Below, one piece after another: positions 6,215 to 13,433 of a stretch of DNA of 13,559 nucleotides. The notes beneath the pieces were generated by a model. The model did not search any database, was not told the origin of the DNA, and saw only the letters and a list, made by a program, of their open reading frames with translations. Position 1 is the stretch's first letter. Every line of letters starts with the position of its first letter. Source of the stretch: Candidatus Parabacteroides intestinavium (GTDB lineage Bacteria; Bacteroidota; Bacteroidia; Bacteroidales; Tannerellaceae); NCBI GenBank assembly GCA_019118725.1, contig DWYO01000178.1, forward strand, positions 1-13,559. Reading direction: 5' to 3'. Made by a program: the position numbers and the translations under genes.

Positions 6215-7782
6215 AACGACGGACTTTCTTAAAATCTTCTATCGGCATAGGATTGGGGTGGAGCGGGATTTCCGCCCAATCCCATGAGGCTTCGGATGTA
6301 GGGTTGGCAGAGAAAGAACGTATCGTACCGGGTACGGACCAGGTTCATTCGGATAAACCGCATATTATCCTGATCATGACAGACCAGCAACGTGGTGATG
6401 CGCTGGGGTGTATGGGGAATAAGGCGGTAATCACTCCGAATCTGGATCGTTTGGCTTCGGAGGGGACACTCTTTGTGTGTGGTTATTCCTGTACACCCAG
6501 CAGTACTCCGGCGCGTTCCGGATTGCTGACCGGACTTGCTCCATGGCATCACGGGATGCTGGGGTATGGAGCTTTGGCCGAAAAGTATAAATATGAAATG
6601 CCGCAATTATTAAGAGACTTGGGATATTATACATTCGGTATCGGCAAGATGCATTGGCACCCGCAAAATGCGTTGCACGGGTTTCATGAAACGTTGGTAG
6701 ACGAGAGCGGACGTGTTGAGTCGGAGAATTTCATCAGCGATTATCGGAAATGGTTCCAGCTGAATGCTCCCGCTCGGAATCCGGATGAGACCGGTATTGG
6801 GTGGAATGACCATTCGGCCGGCTTTTACCGGCTGGATGAACATTTGCATCCTACCTTTTGGACGGGGCAGACCGCTTGCCGGCTTATCCGTAATTATCAT
6901 GCAGAGCAACCTTTGTTCCTGAAGGTGTCTTTTGCCCGGCCGCATAGCCCTTATGATCCGCCCAAACGGTATTGGGATATGTATGAAGGACGGGAAATTC
7001 CGAAACCGGCCAAAGGGGAATGGGCAGAGAGGTACGCGGAACTGAAGCGTCCGGAAGATTTGCCCTCTGATGCTCCGTTCGCCAATTTTGGAGATGAGTA
7101 TGCGCAAAATTCGCGCCGGCATTATTATGCGAATATTACCTTTATTGATGACCAGGTCGGGCAGATTATTCAATGCTTGAAGGAAAAGGGCATGTATGAT
7201 AATGCATTGATTTGTTTTACTTCAGATCATGGCGATATGTTGGGCGACCATTACCATTGGCGGAAGACTTATCCCTATGAGGGCTCTACGCATATCCCTT
7301 ATATTGTGAAATGGCCGGAGAAGATGAAACGAATGCTCCCGGATGGTTCCCGATTGGATTATCCGGTGGAGTTGCGTGACCTGCTTCCGACCTTTTTGGA
7401 AATAGCCGGGGGAACGGTGCCGGAGGATATGGACGGGCGTTCGCTTTGTGCGTTGGTGCAGCACCCTCATCCGGTTTGGCGGAAATATATCGATTTGGAA
7501 CATGCCACGTGTTATTCGGAGGATAATTATTGGTGTGGGCTGACCGATGGCAAGATGAAGTATATTTGGAATTTGCATGATGGAAGCGAGCAGTTGTTTG
7601 ATTTGCAAAAAGATCCGACCGAGTTGCATAATTGTGTGATGGAGTCGGAGTATGGATCGGTTCTTGGCGAGATGCGCGATGCTTTGGTGGTGCATTTGCA
7701 GGAACGTGGTGATGTGTTTGTAAAGAACGGAAAGTTGCAAACGCTTTCGCATACCTTATTATATAGTCCGAATTTCCCTTAG
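6211..7782 (+). CDS. Sulfatase, Ser-type formylglycine (second of two)
   Basis: This 523-residue protein is only distantly like the sulfatase before it, so it is not a recent tandem copy. It opens with KRRTFLKSS, a twin-arginine-like export signal followed by a short hydrophobic stretch. Core motifs are LIMTDQQRGD (Asp58, metal), SSTPARSGLLTG with the modified residue Ser98, GIGKMHWHP, SFARPHSPYDPP and TSDHGDMLGDH. A Cys lies four residues earlier in CTPSS (94-98) but lacks the Arg needed for modification, so Ser98 is the credible site. The layout resembles choline-sulfatase/glycosaminoglycan-type sulfatases in general terms; the substrate is unknown. Translation is coupled to the upstream sulfatase (ATGA). 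The TAG stop lies within repeat copy B. Confidence 0.92.
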   Translation: MKRRTFLKSSIGIGLGWSGISAQSHEASDVGLAEKERIVPGTDQVHSDKPHIILIMTDQQRGDALGCMGNKAVITPNLDRLASEGTLFVCGYSCTPSSTPARSGLLTGLAPWHHGMLGYGALAEKYKYEMPQLLRDLGYYTFGIGKMHWHPQNALHGFHETLVDESGRVESENFISDYRKWFQLNAPARNPDETGIGWNDHSAGFYRLDEHLHPTFWTGQTACRLIRNYHAEQPLFLKVSFARPHSPYDPPKRYWDMYEGREIPKPAKGEWAERYAELKRPEDLPSDAPFANFGDEYAQNSRRHYYANITFIDDQVGQIIQCLKEKGMYDNALICFTSDHGDMLGDHYHWRKTYPYEGSTHIPYIVKWPEKMKRMLPDGSRLDYPVELRDLLPTFLEIAGGTVPEDMDGRSLCALVQHPHPVWRKYIDLEHATCYSEDNYWCGLTDGKMKYIWNLHDGSEQLFDLQKDPTELHNCVMESEYGSVLGEMRDALVVHLQERGDVFVKNGKLQTLSHTLLYSPNFP

Positions 7783-7826
7783 AAGCTGCATAACTATTTT
7801 CCGAAGAAATTCAAAACAGCTTCTAA
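7779..7826 (-). repeat. Copy B of the TTAGAAGCTG-ended intergenic repeat
   Basis: This 48-bp element has perfect 10-bp terminal inverted repeats, TTAGAAGCTG (7779-7788) and CAGCTTCTAA (7817-7826). Its 28-bp core is the exact reverse complement of copy A's core, so the two copies face each other across 3.7 kb holding sugE and both sulfatases. The left arm overlaps the sulfatase stop (7780-7782). As RNA it would fold into a hairpin between the sulfatases and the downstream pair of genes. Confidence 0.88.
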
Positions 7827-7903
7827 GTCAGGAGGAGGCCGGACAACGGGTTTATAAACATAAACATAAAGATTTAGCAATAAAATTATAAATTAAACAG
7901 AAG

Positions 7904-8551
7904 ATGAAAACATTGAAAGTACCCTATTTGCCGCAATTAGACCAATTGGAGATGTCATCGGTCGGTTGTGTGATGGAAAGTAAAGCCCAGCGCGATTATG
8001 TAGATACCATCAATTGGAAGGAATATCCGTATAAACCGATTGTCGCGTTTGATACGGCCTGGTCGGACACCTGTTTTTATATCCGCTATTTCGTGAAAGG
8101 ACTTTCTTTGAAGGCGATATTCGACAAAGATGATACGAATGTGCATTTGGATAGTTGCGTAGAGTTTTTCATGCAGCGGGTAGGGGATAAGGATTATATG
8201 AATTTTGAGTTCAATTGTATCGGGACGTGTGATGCGGCACGCCGTCCGTCCCGTGATACCAAGACCTCTCTGTCTCCGGAAGAATATGCTTCCATCAAAC
8301 GTTACACCTCGCTGGAGGAAGTAGCTTTTGAGGAGAAGAAGGGGGTGTATGAATGGGAATTGCTGGTGGCTATCCCCTTGAAGGTTATGGGACTGGATGC
8401 CCGGAATATGCCGGAAAAGATTAAAGGAAACTTCTATAAGTGTGCCGACGACACGGAATATCCGCATTTTGTCAGCTGGAATCCGATTGATTTGCCGGCT
8501 CCGAATTTCCATTGCCCGCAATTCTTTGGTGAGATTTATTTTATGAAATAA
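7904..8551 (+). CDS. CBM9-like carbohydrate-binding protein, no signal peptide
   Basis: This 215-residue protein resembles the family-9-like carbohydrate-binding (DOMON-type beta-sandwich) proteins common in Bacteroidetes. Features are an early strand pair around IVAFDTAWSDTCFYIRYFVKG, a central VHLDSCVEFFM and FEFNCIGTCDAARRPSR, and a C-terminal FVSWNPIDLPAPNFHCPQFFGEIYF. In related proteins these positions hold the conserved aromatic and Asp residues of the fold. There is no signal peptide or lipobox and no in-frame upstream start that would add one, so the product appears cytoplasmic, which is odd for a glycan-binding protein. It lies 121 bp after the second sulfatase and 15 bp before the propeller lipoprotein gene. 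Binding specificity, or whether it binds sugar at all, is unknown. Confidence 0.72.
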   Translation: MKTLKVPYLPQLDQLEMSSVGCVMESKAQRDYVDTINWKEYPYKPIVAFDTAWSDTCFYIRYFVKGLSLKAIFDKDDTNVHLDSCVEFFMQRVGDKDYMNFEFNCIGTCDAARRPSRDTKTSLSPEEYASIKRYTSLEEVAFEEKKGVYEWELLVAIPLKVMGLDARNMPEKIKGNFYKCADDTEYPHFVSWNPIDLPAPNFHCPQFFGEIYFMK

Positions 8552-8566
8552 AATGATATAATGTAG

Positions 8567-9667
8567 ATGTATATGAAAAAGTTTCTTTTCTTGTTTTGTT
8601 TGTTGGCAGGTATCGGATGGGTCGCTTGTTCGCCGGAAGCACCGAAAAAGGCGTTTATTGATAAATTGCAACCGGCTCCGGTAAACGGTGGTTTTGCGAT
8701 AGACAGTATGTGGATATGGGGGTCGTCGGTCATCAAGGGCGAAGATGGTAAGTATCATATTTTCTCGGACATGTGGGCCAAAGATTTGGGATTTGGCGCG
8801 TGGGTGACAAGCACGGAAATCGCGCATGGCGTGTCTGACACGCCTGAAGGGCCTTATGTGTATTCCGATATGGCTTTGACGCGCCGGGACCCGAAGTATT
8901 TTGACGGTTGTTCGGTAATGAATCCGCGTGTGATTCGGTATGGAGACTGGTATTATATGTATTACGTAGGGACAACGTATGATTTCCCTGCGCCTCAGCC
9001 CGGCATGGCTTGGGGGGACGATTGGTTCGAGAGGGCTTGGATGAACAAGCGCATCGGCGTGGCCAAGTCCAAGTCCCTTTACGGCCCTTGGGAACGGATG
9101 GATCATCCGGTCCTTGAACCGCGTCCCGGAAAGTGGGATGCTACGATTACCAGCAATCCGTCACCGGTGGTGAACCCGGAAACGGGCAAGATTCTGCTGA
9201 TATACAAATCTTCTTCTAAAAACTCCCAGCCGCCGTTGTTGTTGGGTGCGGCTGAAGCGGATTCTCCGCAGGGAGAATATCATCGCCTGTCGGACGAGCC
9301 GATTTTCCGCTTCGATACGGAGGCGAATCTGGCGAATGACGTGGAAGACCCGTTTGTCTGGTGGGCGGACGGGCATTATGAGCTGATTATGAAAGACCGT
9401 TTCGGACATATCTGCGGTGAGGATGGCGGTGGTATCCATGCCACGTCACCGGACGGTGTGCATTGGACGCTTTCCAATCCCGTCAAGGCATATTCGCGCA
9501 CGATTAAGTGGAGTGACGGTACAGAAACGCATCAGGCCAATTTTGAGCGCCCCTTTATCCTCTTCGAGGACGGCAAGCCGGCCTATCTTTTTGCCGCAAC
9601 CGGCACAGGTCCTGCTCCTTGGAACTTTGAGCGGACGTGGACTATGGTTATTCCGCTGAGTAAGTAA
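8567..9667 (+). CDS. Glycoside-hydrolase-like beta-propeller lipoprotein (GH43-like fold)
   Basis: This 366-residue protein carries a lipoprotein signal: KKFLFLFCLLAGIGWVAC, with the lipidated Cys at 21 (19 if the ATG at 8573 is used, which gives a more usual MKK start). The mature part has repeated blade-like units typical of five-bladed propellers of the GH32/43/68/117/130 type: WGSSVIKGEDGKYHIFSDMW, NPRVIRYGDWYYMYYVG, SNPSPVVNPETGKILLIYKS and DVEDPFVWWADGHYELIMKD. The catalytic residues cannot be assigned by eye and the CAZy family is uncertain. Similar proteins often sit beside sulfatases, which fits removal of a sugar after desulfation. The residues after Cys (SPEAPKK) do not show the acidic surface-export signal of Bacteroides lipoproteins, so it may stay periplasmic. 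A hairpin terminator follows 18 bp after the stop. Confidence 0.75.
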   Translation: MYMKKFLFLFCLLAGIGWVACSPEAPKKAFIDKLQPAPVNGGFAIDSMWIWGSSVIKGEDGKYHIFSDMWAKDLGFGAWVTSTEIAHGVSDTPEGPYVYSDMALTRRDPKYFDGCSVMNPRVIRYGDWYYMYYVGTTYDFPAPQPGMAWGDDWFERAWMNKRIGVAKSKSLYGPWERMDHPVLEPRPGKWDATITSNPSPVVNPETGKILLIYKSSSKNSQPPLLLGAAEADSPQGEYHRLSDEPIFRFDTEANLANDVEDPFVWWADGHYELIMKDRFGHICGEDGGGIHATSPDGVHWTLSNPVKAYSRTIKWSDGTETHQANFERPFILFEDGKPAYLFAATGTGPAPWNFERTWTMVIPLSK

Positions 9668-9684
9668 AAGAATCGCTCCTTTGG

Positions 9685-9720
9685 CCTCCGGCATCGTGCT
9701 TGCGGTGACGATGTCGGAGG
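9685..9720 (+). terminator. Strong hairpin after the propeller lipoprotein gene
   Basis: CCTCCGGCATCGT (9685-9697) and ACGATGTCGGAGG (9708-9720) form a 13-bp stem with one G-U pair and a 10-nt loop. It lies 17 bp after the stop codon. The following bases, ATTCCGATTTCATC, give only a poor T-run, so termination may be partial or the structure may mainly protect the mRNA 3' end. Confidence 0.7.
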
Positions 9721-9795
9721 ATTCCGATTTCATCAAATTGTTGCGTATTTTATTAATTTAACAGTAAAAATGTACGAGTGGAGCGTATAAAGTCC

Positions 9796-9804
9796 TACTT
9801 TTAG
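9796..9804 (+). promoter_or_regulatory. Possible -7 box of the outer-membrane protein gene
   Basis: TACTTTTAG matches the box before the sulfatase operon (4611-4619) exactly and fits TAnnTTTG at all but the last base. It lies about 42 bp upstream of the start codon at 9846, in AT-rich DNA. No good -33 TTTG is present at the usual 19-21 bp spacing. Confidence 0.35.
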
Positions 9805-9845
9805 CCACAAAATCAAAAAAATATCTGAAACTTATAAGAACGACC

Positions 9846-12326
9846 ATGAAACGTAAGTTTTTTAGTGGAGCATTTATTGTCCTCTTATGCCTTTTGACAG
9901 GCTTGGTACAGGCGCAAACGAAGCAAACTGGCGCCTATTCGGTAAAAGGAGTGTTGCTGGATTCTTTATCTCATGAAGGCGAACCCTACGCAACTATCCG
10001 TATCTTTTTGAAAACCGCCCCCGATGAGCCGGTGAAGCTCGCTGTGACCGATTTGGACGGGAGATTCAACGAGAGCTTGAAGGATGCAGGCGATTATTCC
10101 TTGACAATTACCTCGATTGGCAAGCGCACGGTGATGCGCGAATTTTCTCTCTCGGCCGCGCAGAAGAGCGTTGATTTAGGTACGCTTTACACATCAGAAG
10201 ACAGCAAGGTGCTGAGCGGCGTGGAGGTCGTGGCTCAGAAACCATTGGTGAAGGCGGAGATAGACAAGATTTCGTATAGCATAGAGGATGACCCGGACTC
10301 GAAAACGAACACGACCTTGGAGATGTTACGCAAGGTGCCGTTGGTTACCGTGGATGCCGAGGATAATATCCAGGTAAATGGTTCCAGCAATTTTAAGGTA
10401 CACGTAAACGGCAAGCCGAATACCTTGATGAGCAATAATCCGAAGGAGGTGTTGCGTAGCCTTCCGGCCAATTCCGTTAAGTCTATCGAGGTCATTACAG
10501 AACCCGGAGCCAAGTATGACGCGGAGGGTATCGGAGGTATTCTGAACATCATTACTACCGAGGCGAAGATGCAGGGATATAACGTGACGTTGGGAGCAAA
10601 TGCCGGAAACCGTAATGCCGGCGCGTATGCCTATGGAACGGTGCAGGTCGGGAAGTTTACCGCAACGGGAAATTATTCGTACAATGTACAATATGCGCCT
10701 CGCGGGTATAGTTCGTCCGGGCGTGAGGATTATACCTCAGAGCAGTACAAATATTTGTCGAGCAACGGTTCATCTAAGAGTGACGGTAATTTCCAGTTCG
10801 GTAACATCGAAGCCAGCTACGAGATCGATACGTTAAACCTGCTTACATTCTCGGCCAATATCTTCGGGGGAAACTTTGATTCGGATAATCAGAGCAGTAC
10901 AGAGATGCTTGATGCCAACCGGGATTTTGCCTACCGGTATGGCACCCGGGGCGAGAGCTCCAGCGGATTCGGGAATGTAGGGGTCAATGTGGACTACCAG
11001 CATTCGATGAAGCGTAAAGGCGAATACCTGACGGCCTCTTATAAGTTTAACAACTCCCCGAACAATTTCGAGGCAGAGACCTTTTATGAGGATGTGGAAA
11101 ATGTCCCGTTTGACTTGTATGACCAGCGTTACGATAATGATGCGCATACGGCCGAGCATACCTTGCAATTGGATTATGTGAATCCGTTGAATGAGATGCA
11201 TTATATCGATGCCGGGGCGAAATATATTTTCCGGAAGAATGCCAGTGATAGCAAGTATTTCCTGGAACAGCCTGATGGCTCTTTCCTGCAGAGTGATGAT
11301 ATGAGCAGTATGTTCGAGCAAGGGCAGAATATATTGGCCGCATACGCCGATTACCAGTTGAAGTGGAAGAAGCTGGGCGTGAAAGCGGGTGTCCGTTATG
11401 AACATACCTTCATGAATGTGGAATACGAACTTCAACCGGAGCGTAACTTCGATGCCGGGTTTGACGATGTGGTCCCTTCGGCCAATATTTCCTATATGTT
11501 GGGGATGTCTTCTTCTTTGCGTGCCAATTACAATATGCGTATCAACCGACCGGGTATCTGGTACTTGAATCCGTTCCGGGATGAAAGTAATCCTACATCG
11601 GTCAGTTATGGTAATCCGAACCTGGATACGGAGAAATCTCATAATTTCGGAATCACCTACAGTAACTTTACGGCGAAGTTCAGCTTGAACGCTACCCTCA
11701 ATTATATGTTTATCAATAACGGAATCGAGCGGTATTCGTTTATGAACAATGGGGTGATGGAGAGCACGTACGGCAATGTCAGCAAAACCAAGCAGACGCG
11801 CCTTTCTCTTTGGGCGAACTGGAACCCGGGGAGTAAGACCCGTATTTCGATTAACGCGAGCGGTTCTTATGCTGATTACAAGAGCGAGGCGATCAATAGT
11901 CATAACTACGGATTTCAGGGCAATTTGTTCGGGAATATCCAGCAGACCTTGCCTTGGAAACTGCGCCTGAGCCTTTATGGAGGAGGAAGTACACCCTATA
12001 TTTCGTTGCAGGGCGAGGGGTCGTCTTACTATTTTTACGGAATCGGACTTAGCCGTTCGTTCTTGAAGGAGGATCGGTTGAACGTTTCAATCAGTACCAG
12101 CAATATCTTCCAGAAATACCAGACATATAGCAGTGAGACACTGACCGATACCTTCCGTTCCTGGTCGGAAAGCAAATCTCCGAACCGTTATGTCGGCGTC
12201 AGCATCAGTTGGCGGTTCGGTGAGTTGAAGACGCAGGTGAAGAAAGCCGCCCGAAGCATCAATAACGATGATGTGAAAGCCGGAGGAAACAATTCAGGAG
12301 GAAATTTAGGCGGAAACGCGATGTGA
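9846..12326 (+). CDS. Outer-membrane beta-barrel protein (TonB-receptor-like, OMP_b-brl_3 type)
   Basis: This 826-residue protein has a clear signal peptide (MKRKFFSGAFIVLLCLL, cut near VQA-QT at 23/24). Next comes a carboxypeptidase-regulatory-like beta-sandwich (about 30-115, YSVKGVLLDS to VDLGTLY) and a plug-like domain at about 125-240 ending in PGAKYDAEGIGGILNIITTE. From 240 to about 797 alternating aromatic/polar strands form a beta-barrel. This is the small-receptor architecture of the Bacteroidetes outer-membrane beta-barrel family, shorter than a SusC (about 1000 residues). No SusD follows. The barrel's last strand ends near VSISWRFG, and an unusual tail, KKAARSINNDDV plus a Gly/Asn-rich end, continues for about 30 residues. 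Cargo is unknown. The gene appears to be transcribed alone, with its own promoter region after the upstream terminator. Confidence 0.88.
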   Translation: MKRKFFSGAFIVLLCLLTGLVQAQTKQTGAYSVKGVLLDSLSHEGEPYATIRIFLKTAPDEPVKLAVTDLDGRFNESLKDAGDYSLTITSIGKRTVMREFSLSAAQKSVDLGTLYTSEDSKVLSGVEVVAQKPLVKAEIDKISYSIEDDPDSKTNTTLEMLRKVPLVTVDAEDNIQVNGSSNFKVHVNGKPNTLMSNNPKEVLRSLPANSVKSIEVITEPGAKYDAEGIGGILNIITTEAKMQGYNVTLGANAGNRNAGAYAYGTVQVGKFTATGNYSYNVQYAPRGYSSSGREDYTSEQYKYLSSNGSSKSDGNFQFGNIEASYEIDTLNLLTFSANIFGGNFDSDNQSSTEMLDANRDFAYRYGTRGESSSGFGNVGVNVDYQHSMKRKGEYLTASYKFNNSPNNFEAETFYEDVENVPFDLYDQRYDNDAHTAEHTLQLDYVNPLNEMHYIDAGAKYIFRKNASDSKYFLEQPDGSFLQSDDMSSMFEQGQNILAAYADYQLKWKKLGVKAGVRYEHTFMNVEYELQPERNFDAGFDDVVPSANISYMLGMSSSLRANYNMRINRPGIWYLNPFRDESNPTSVSYGNPNLDTEKSHNFGITYSNFTAKFSLNATLNYMFINNGIERYSFMNNGVMESTYGNVSKTKQTRLSLWANWNPGSKTRISINASGSYADYKSEAINSHNYGFQGNLFGNIQQTLPWKLRLSLYGGGSTPYISLQGEGSSYYFYGIGLSRSFLKEDRLNVSISTSNIFQKYQTYSSETLTDTFRSWSESKSPNRYVGVSISWRFGELKTQVKKAARSINNDDVKAGGNNSGGNLGGNAM

Positions 12327-12336
12327 TAAGAGGCTG

Positions 12337-12354
12337 TCAAAATGAATGTTTTGA
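12337..12354 (+). terminator. Small hairpin after the outer-membrane protein gene
   Basis: TCAAAA (12337-12342) and TTTTGA (12349-12354) form a 6-bp stem with a 6-nt loop, 10 bp after the stop. It is weak and AT-rich and lacks a T-tract. It adjoins the larger palindromic repeat starting at 12369 and may be part of that element. Confidence 0.3.
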
Positions 12355-12368
12355 TGCACCCCCATTAA

Positions 12369-12487
12369 GGTGTGTCAGAATTAGCAAAATGCAAGGCAAT
12401 GAGGATGAGGGCGACAGGAGTTTACTGGAGTAAATGACTTAGCCTGAATTCCGAAAATAACACAGCAGTTTGCAATTATGACACACC
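12369..12487. repeat. Long imperfect palindromic element between convergent genes
   Basis: The outer arms GGTGTGTCAGAATT (12369-12382) and AATTATGACACACC (12474-12487) are inverse matches at 13 of 14 positions, and the match continues imperfectly through GCAAAATGC and GCAGTTTGC. The centre holds a perfect 6-GG-6 palindrome, TTTACTGGAGTAAA (12421-12434). No coding frame fits. It lies between the convergent barrel gene and the CPBP gene, 7 bp from the CPBP stop, and looks like a non-autonomous Bacteroidales intergenic repeat. Confidence 0.75.
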
Positions 12488-12494
12488 GTCCTTG

Positions 12495-13391
12495 TCAATG
12501 GGACGAATAGATAGTCCTCAATTTCTTGATAACAAGGAAAAAGAGGAGAGTCCCGATTATAGCCCAAAGGCCAAGTTCCCTGACTTCAGCTGAGCTTATT
12601 TCTCCGGTGAGCAGCTCGTATTCTTGCAACGAATGATTGGACATGATGATGACACTCAGGGCATTGTTGAAGAAGTGGGCGCATATAGGAAGCCAAATGC
12701 TCCGGCTCCATATCAGCAGGTAACCGAAATAGGCACCTAAAAGCATCCTTGGAAGGAATCCATAGAATTGCAGGTGGAACGCGCTGAACAGGATGGCCGC
12801 AATCCAGATGACCCCATGCGGATTGCGAATCCATTGTCCTATGATGCGCATCAAAGCTCCGCGGAACAGAAACTCTTCCGTAACGGCTGCGGTAAGCGCT
12901 ACAACAATCAGGTTAGACAATAAGGGAGAAAATCCGTCTCCATGTATCAGTATCTCCGTAAAATGTTGCATGGTGTCCTCCTGTTGGCGCATCCAGTTTT
13001 CCACCGGAGCCAGCCATTCCGGCAAGGAAAGGGATTCATTCCAATAAACGGTCAGATTGATGAGGGGGGTCAGGCATAGCATACTGATGAATACCCATAA
13101 GACCGATGTCCGGTCGCTTATTGGGGCAATATGCAGGTAGGCTTTCGGATTGCGGCTGAATAGCCAGGCCACGCATAGGGAGGGGGCCAAAAAGGTGCCG
13201 ATGGCTGAAAGGAATTGGAGCAATCTCAACATATCGGGATATTGCTCCATGATAGCAGACGGGCCATAGACTGATAAGAAAATAGCCACTCCTATGAATG
13301 AGGCCAGTAAATTCCCGCCTAAGAGGAAAAGCAGAAGCGCAAAAAATTGCATCGCCGCCGGTTGTCCGGCAAAATATCCGTTCCATTTCAT
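12495..13391 (-). CDS. CPBP-family (CAAX-type/ABI) intramembrane metalloprotease
   Basis: This 298-residue polytopic membrane protein has about eight hydrophobic segments, starting with AMQFFALLLFLLGGNLLASF at 13-32. It carries the three CPBP motifs in order: TEEFLFRGAL with Glu172, Glu173 and Arg177; FSAFHLQFYGF with His206; and PICAHFFNNALSV with His239 and Asn243. These match the active site of Rce1-like glutamate intramembrane proteases. Bacterial members act in membrane-protein cleavage, bacteriocin maturation or self-immunity, and others have unknown roles. Nothing nearby looks like a bacteriocin or prenylated substrate, so the role here is open. It is transcribed alone on the minus strand, convergent with the barrel protein gene, and flanked on both sides by palindromic repeats. 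No confident promoter is visible in the 168 bp upstream. Confidence 0.9.
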   Translation of the reverse strand: MKWNGYFAGQPAAMQFFALLLFLLGGNLLASFIGVAIFLSVYGPSAIMEQYPDMLRLLQFLSAIGTFLAPSLCVAWLFSRNPKAYLHIAPISDRTSVLWVFISMLCLTPLINLTVYWNESLSLPEWLAPVENWMRQQEDTMQHFTEILIHGDGFSPLLSNLIVVALTAAVTEEFLFRGALMRIIGQWIRNPHGVIWIAAILFSAFHLQFYGFLPRMLLGAYFGYLLIWSRSIWLPICAHFFNNALSVIIMSNHSLQEYELLTGEISSAEVRELGLWAIIGTLLFFLVIKKLRTIYSSH

Positions 13392-13433
13392 AATCTTTTC
13401 TTTATTACTTTACAACAACAGCTCTTTCATTTA

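Noticed and set aside
4091..7826. A composite transposon carrying sugE and the sulfatases
   Set aside because: There is no transposase gene in the window, no visible target-site duplication at the outer ends, and no base-composition change. Only the repeat arrangement is supported.
7827..7903. Separate promoter for the CBM9-like gene
   Set aside because: The stretch is AT-rich with several TATAAA-like strings, but no TAnnTTTG box with a spaced TTTG stands out, so transcription may come from the sulfatase promoter or from an unrecognised site.
7955..9106. A 383-codon open frame on the minus strand across the CBM9-like and propeller genes
   Set aside because: It is antisense to two well-supported genes, is rich in Arg, His and Ile without recognisable motifs, and has no plausible start context. 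It is a shadow frame.
10833..11903. A 356-codon minus-strand open frame within the barrel gene
   Set aside because: The composition is repetitive in Ile, Arg and His, as expected from the complement of barrel strands. No domain is visible and the sense gene is certain.
9846..12326. SusC-type transporter
   Set aside because: At 826 residues it is too short, it has no SusD partner downstream, and the C-terminus is unlike SusC. The smaller barrel-family architecture fits better.
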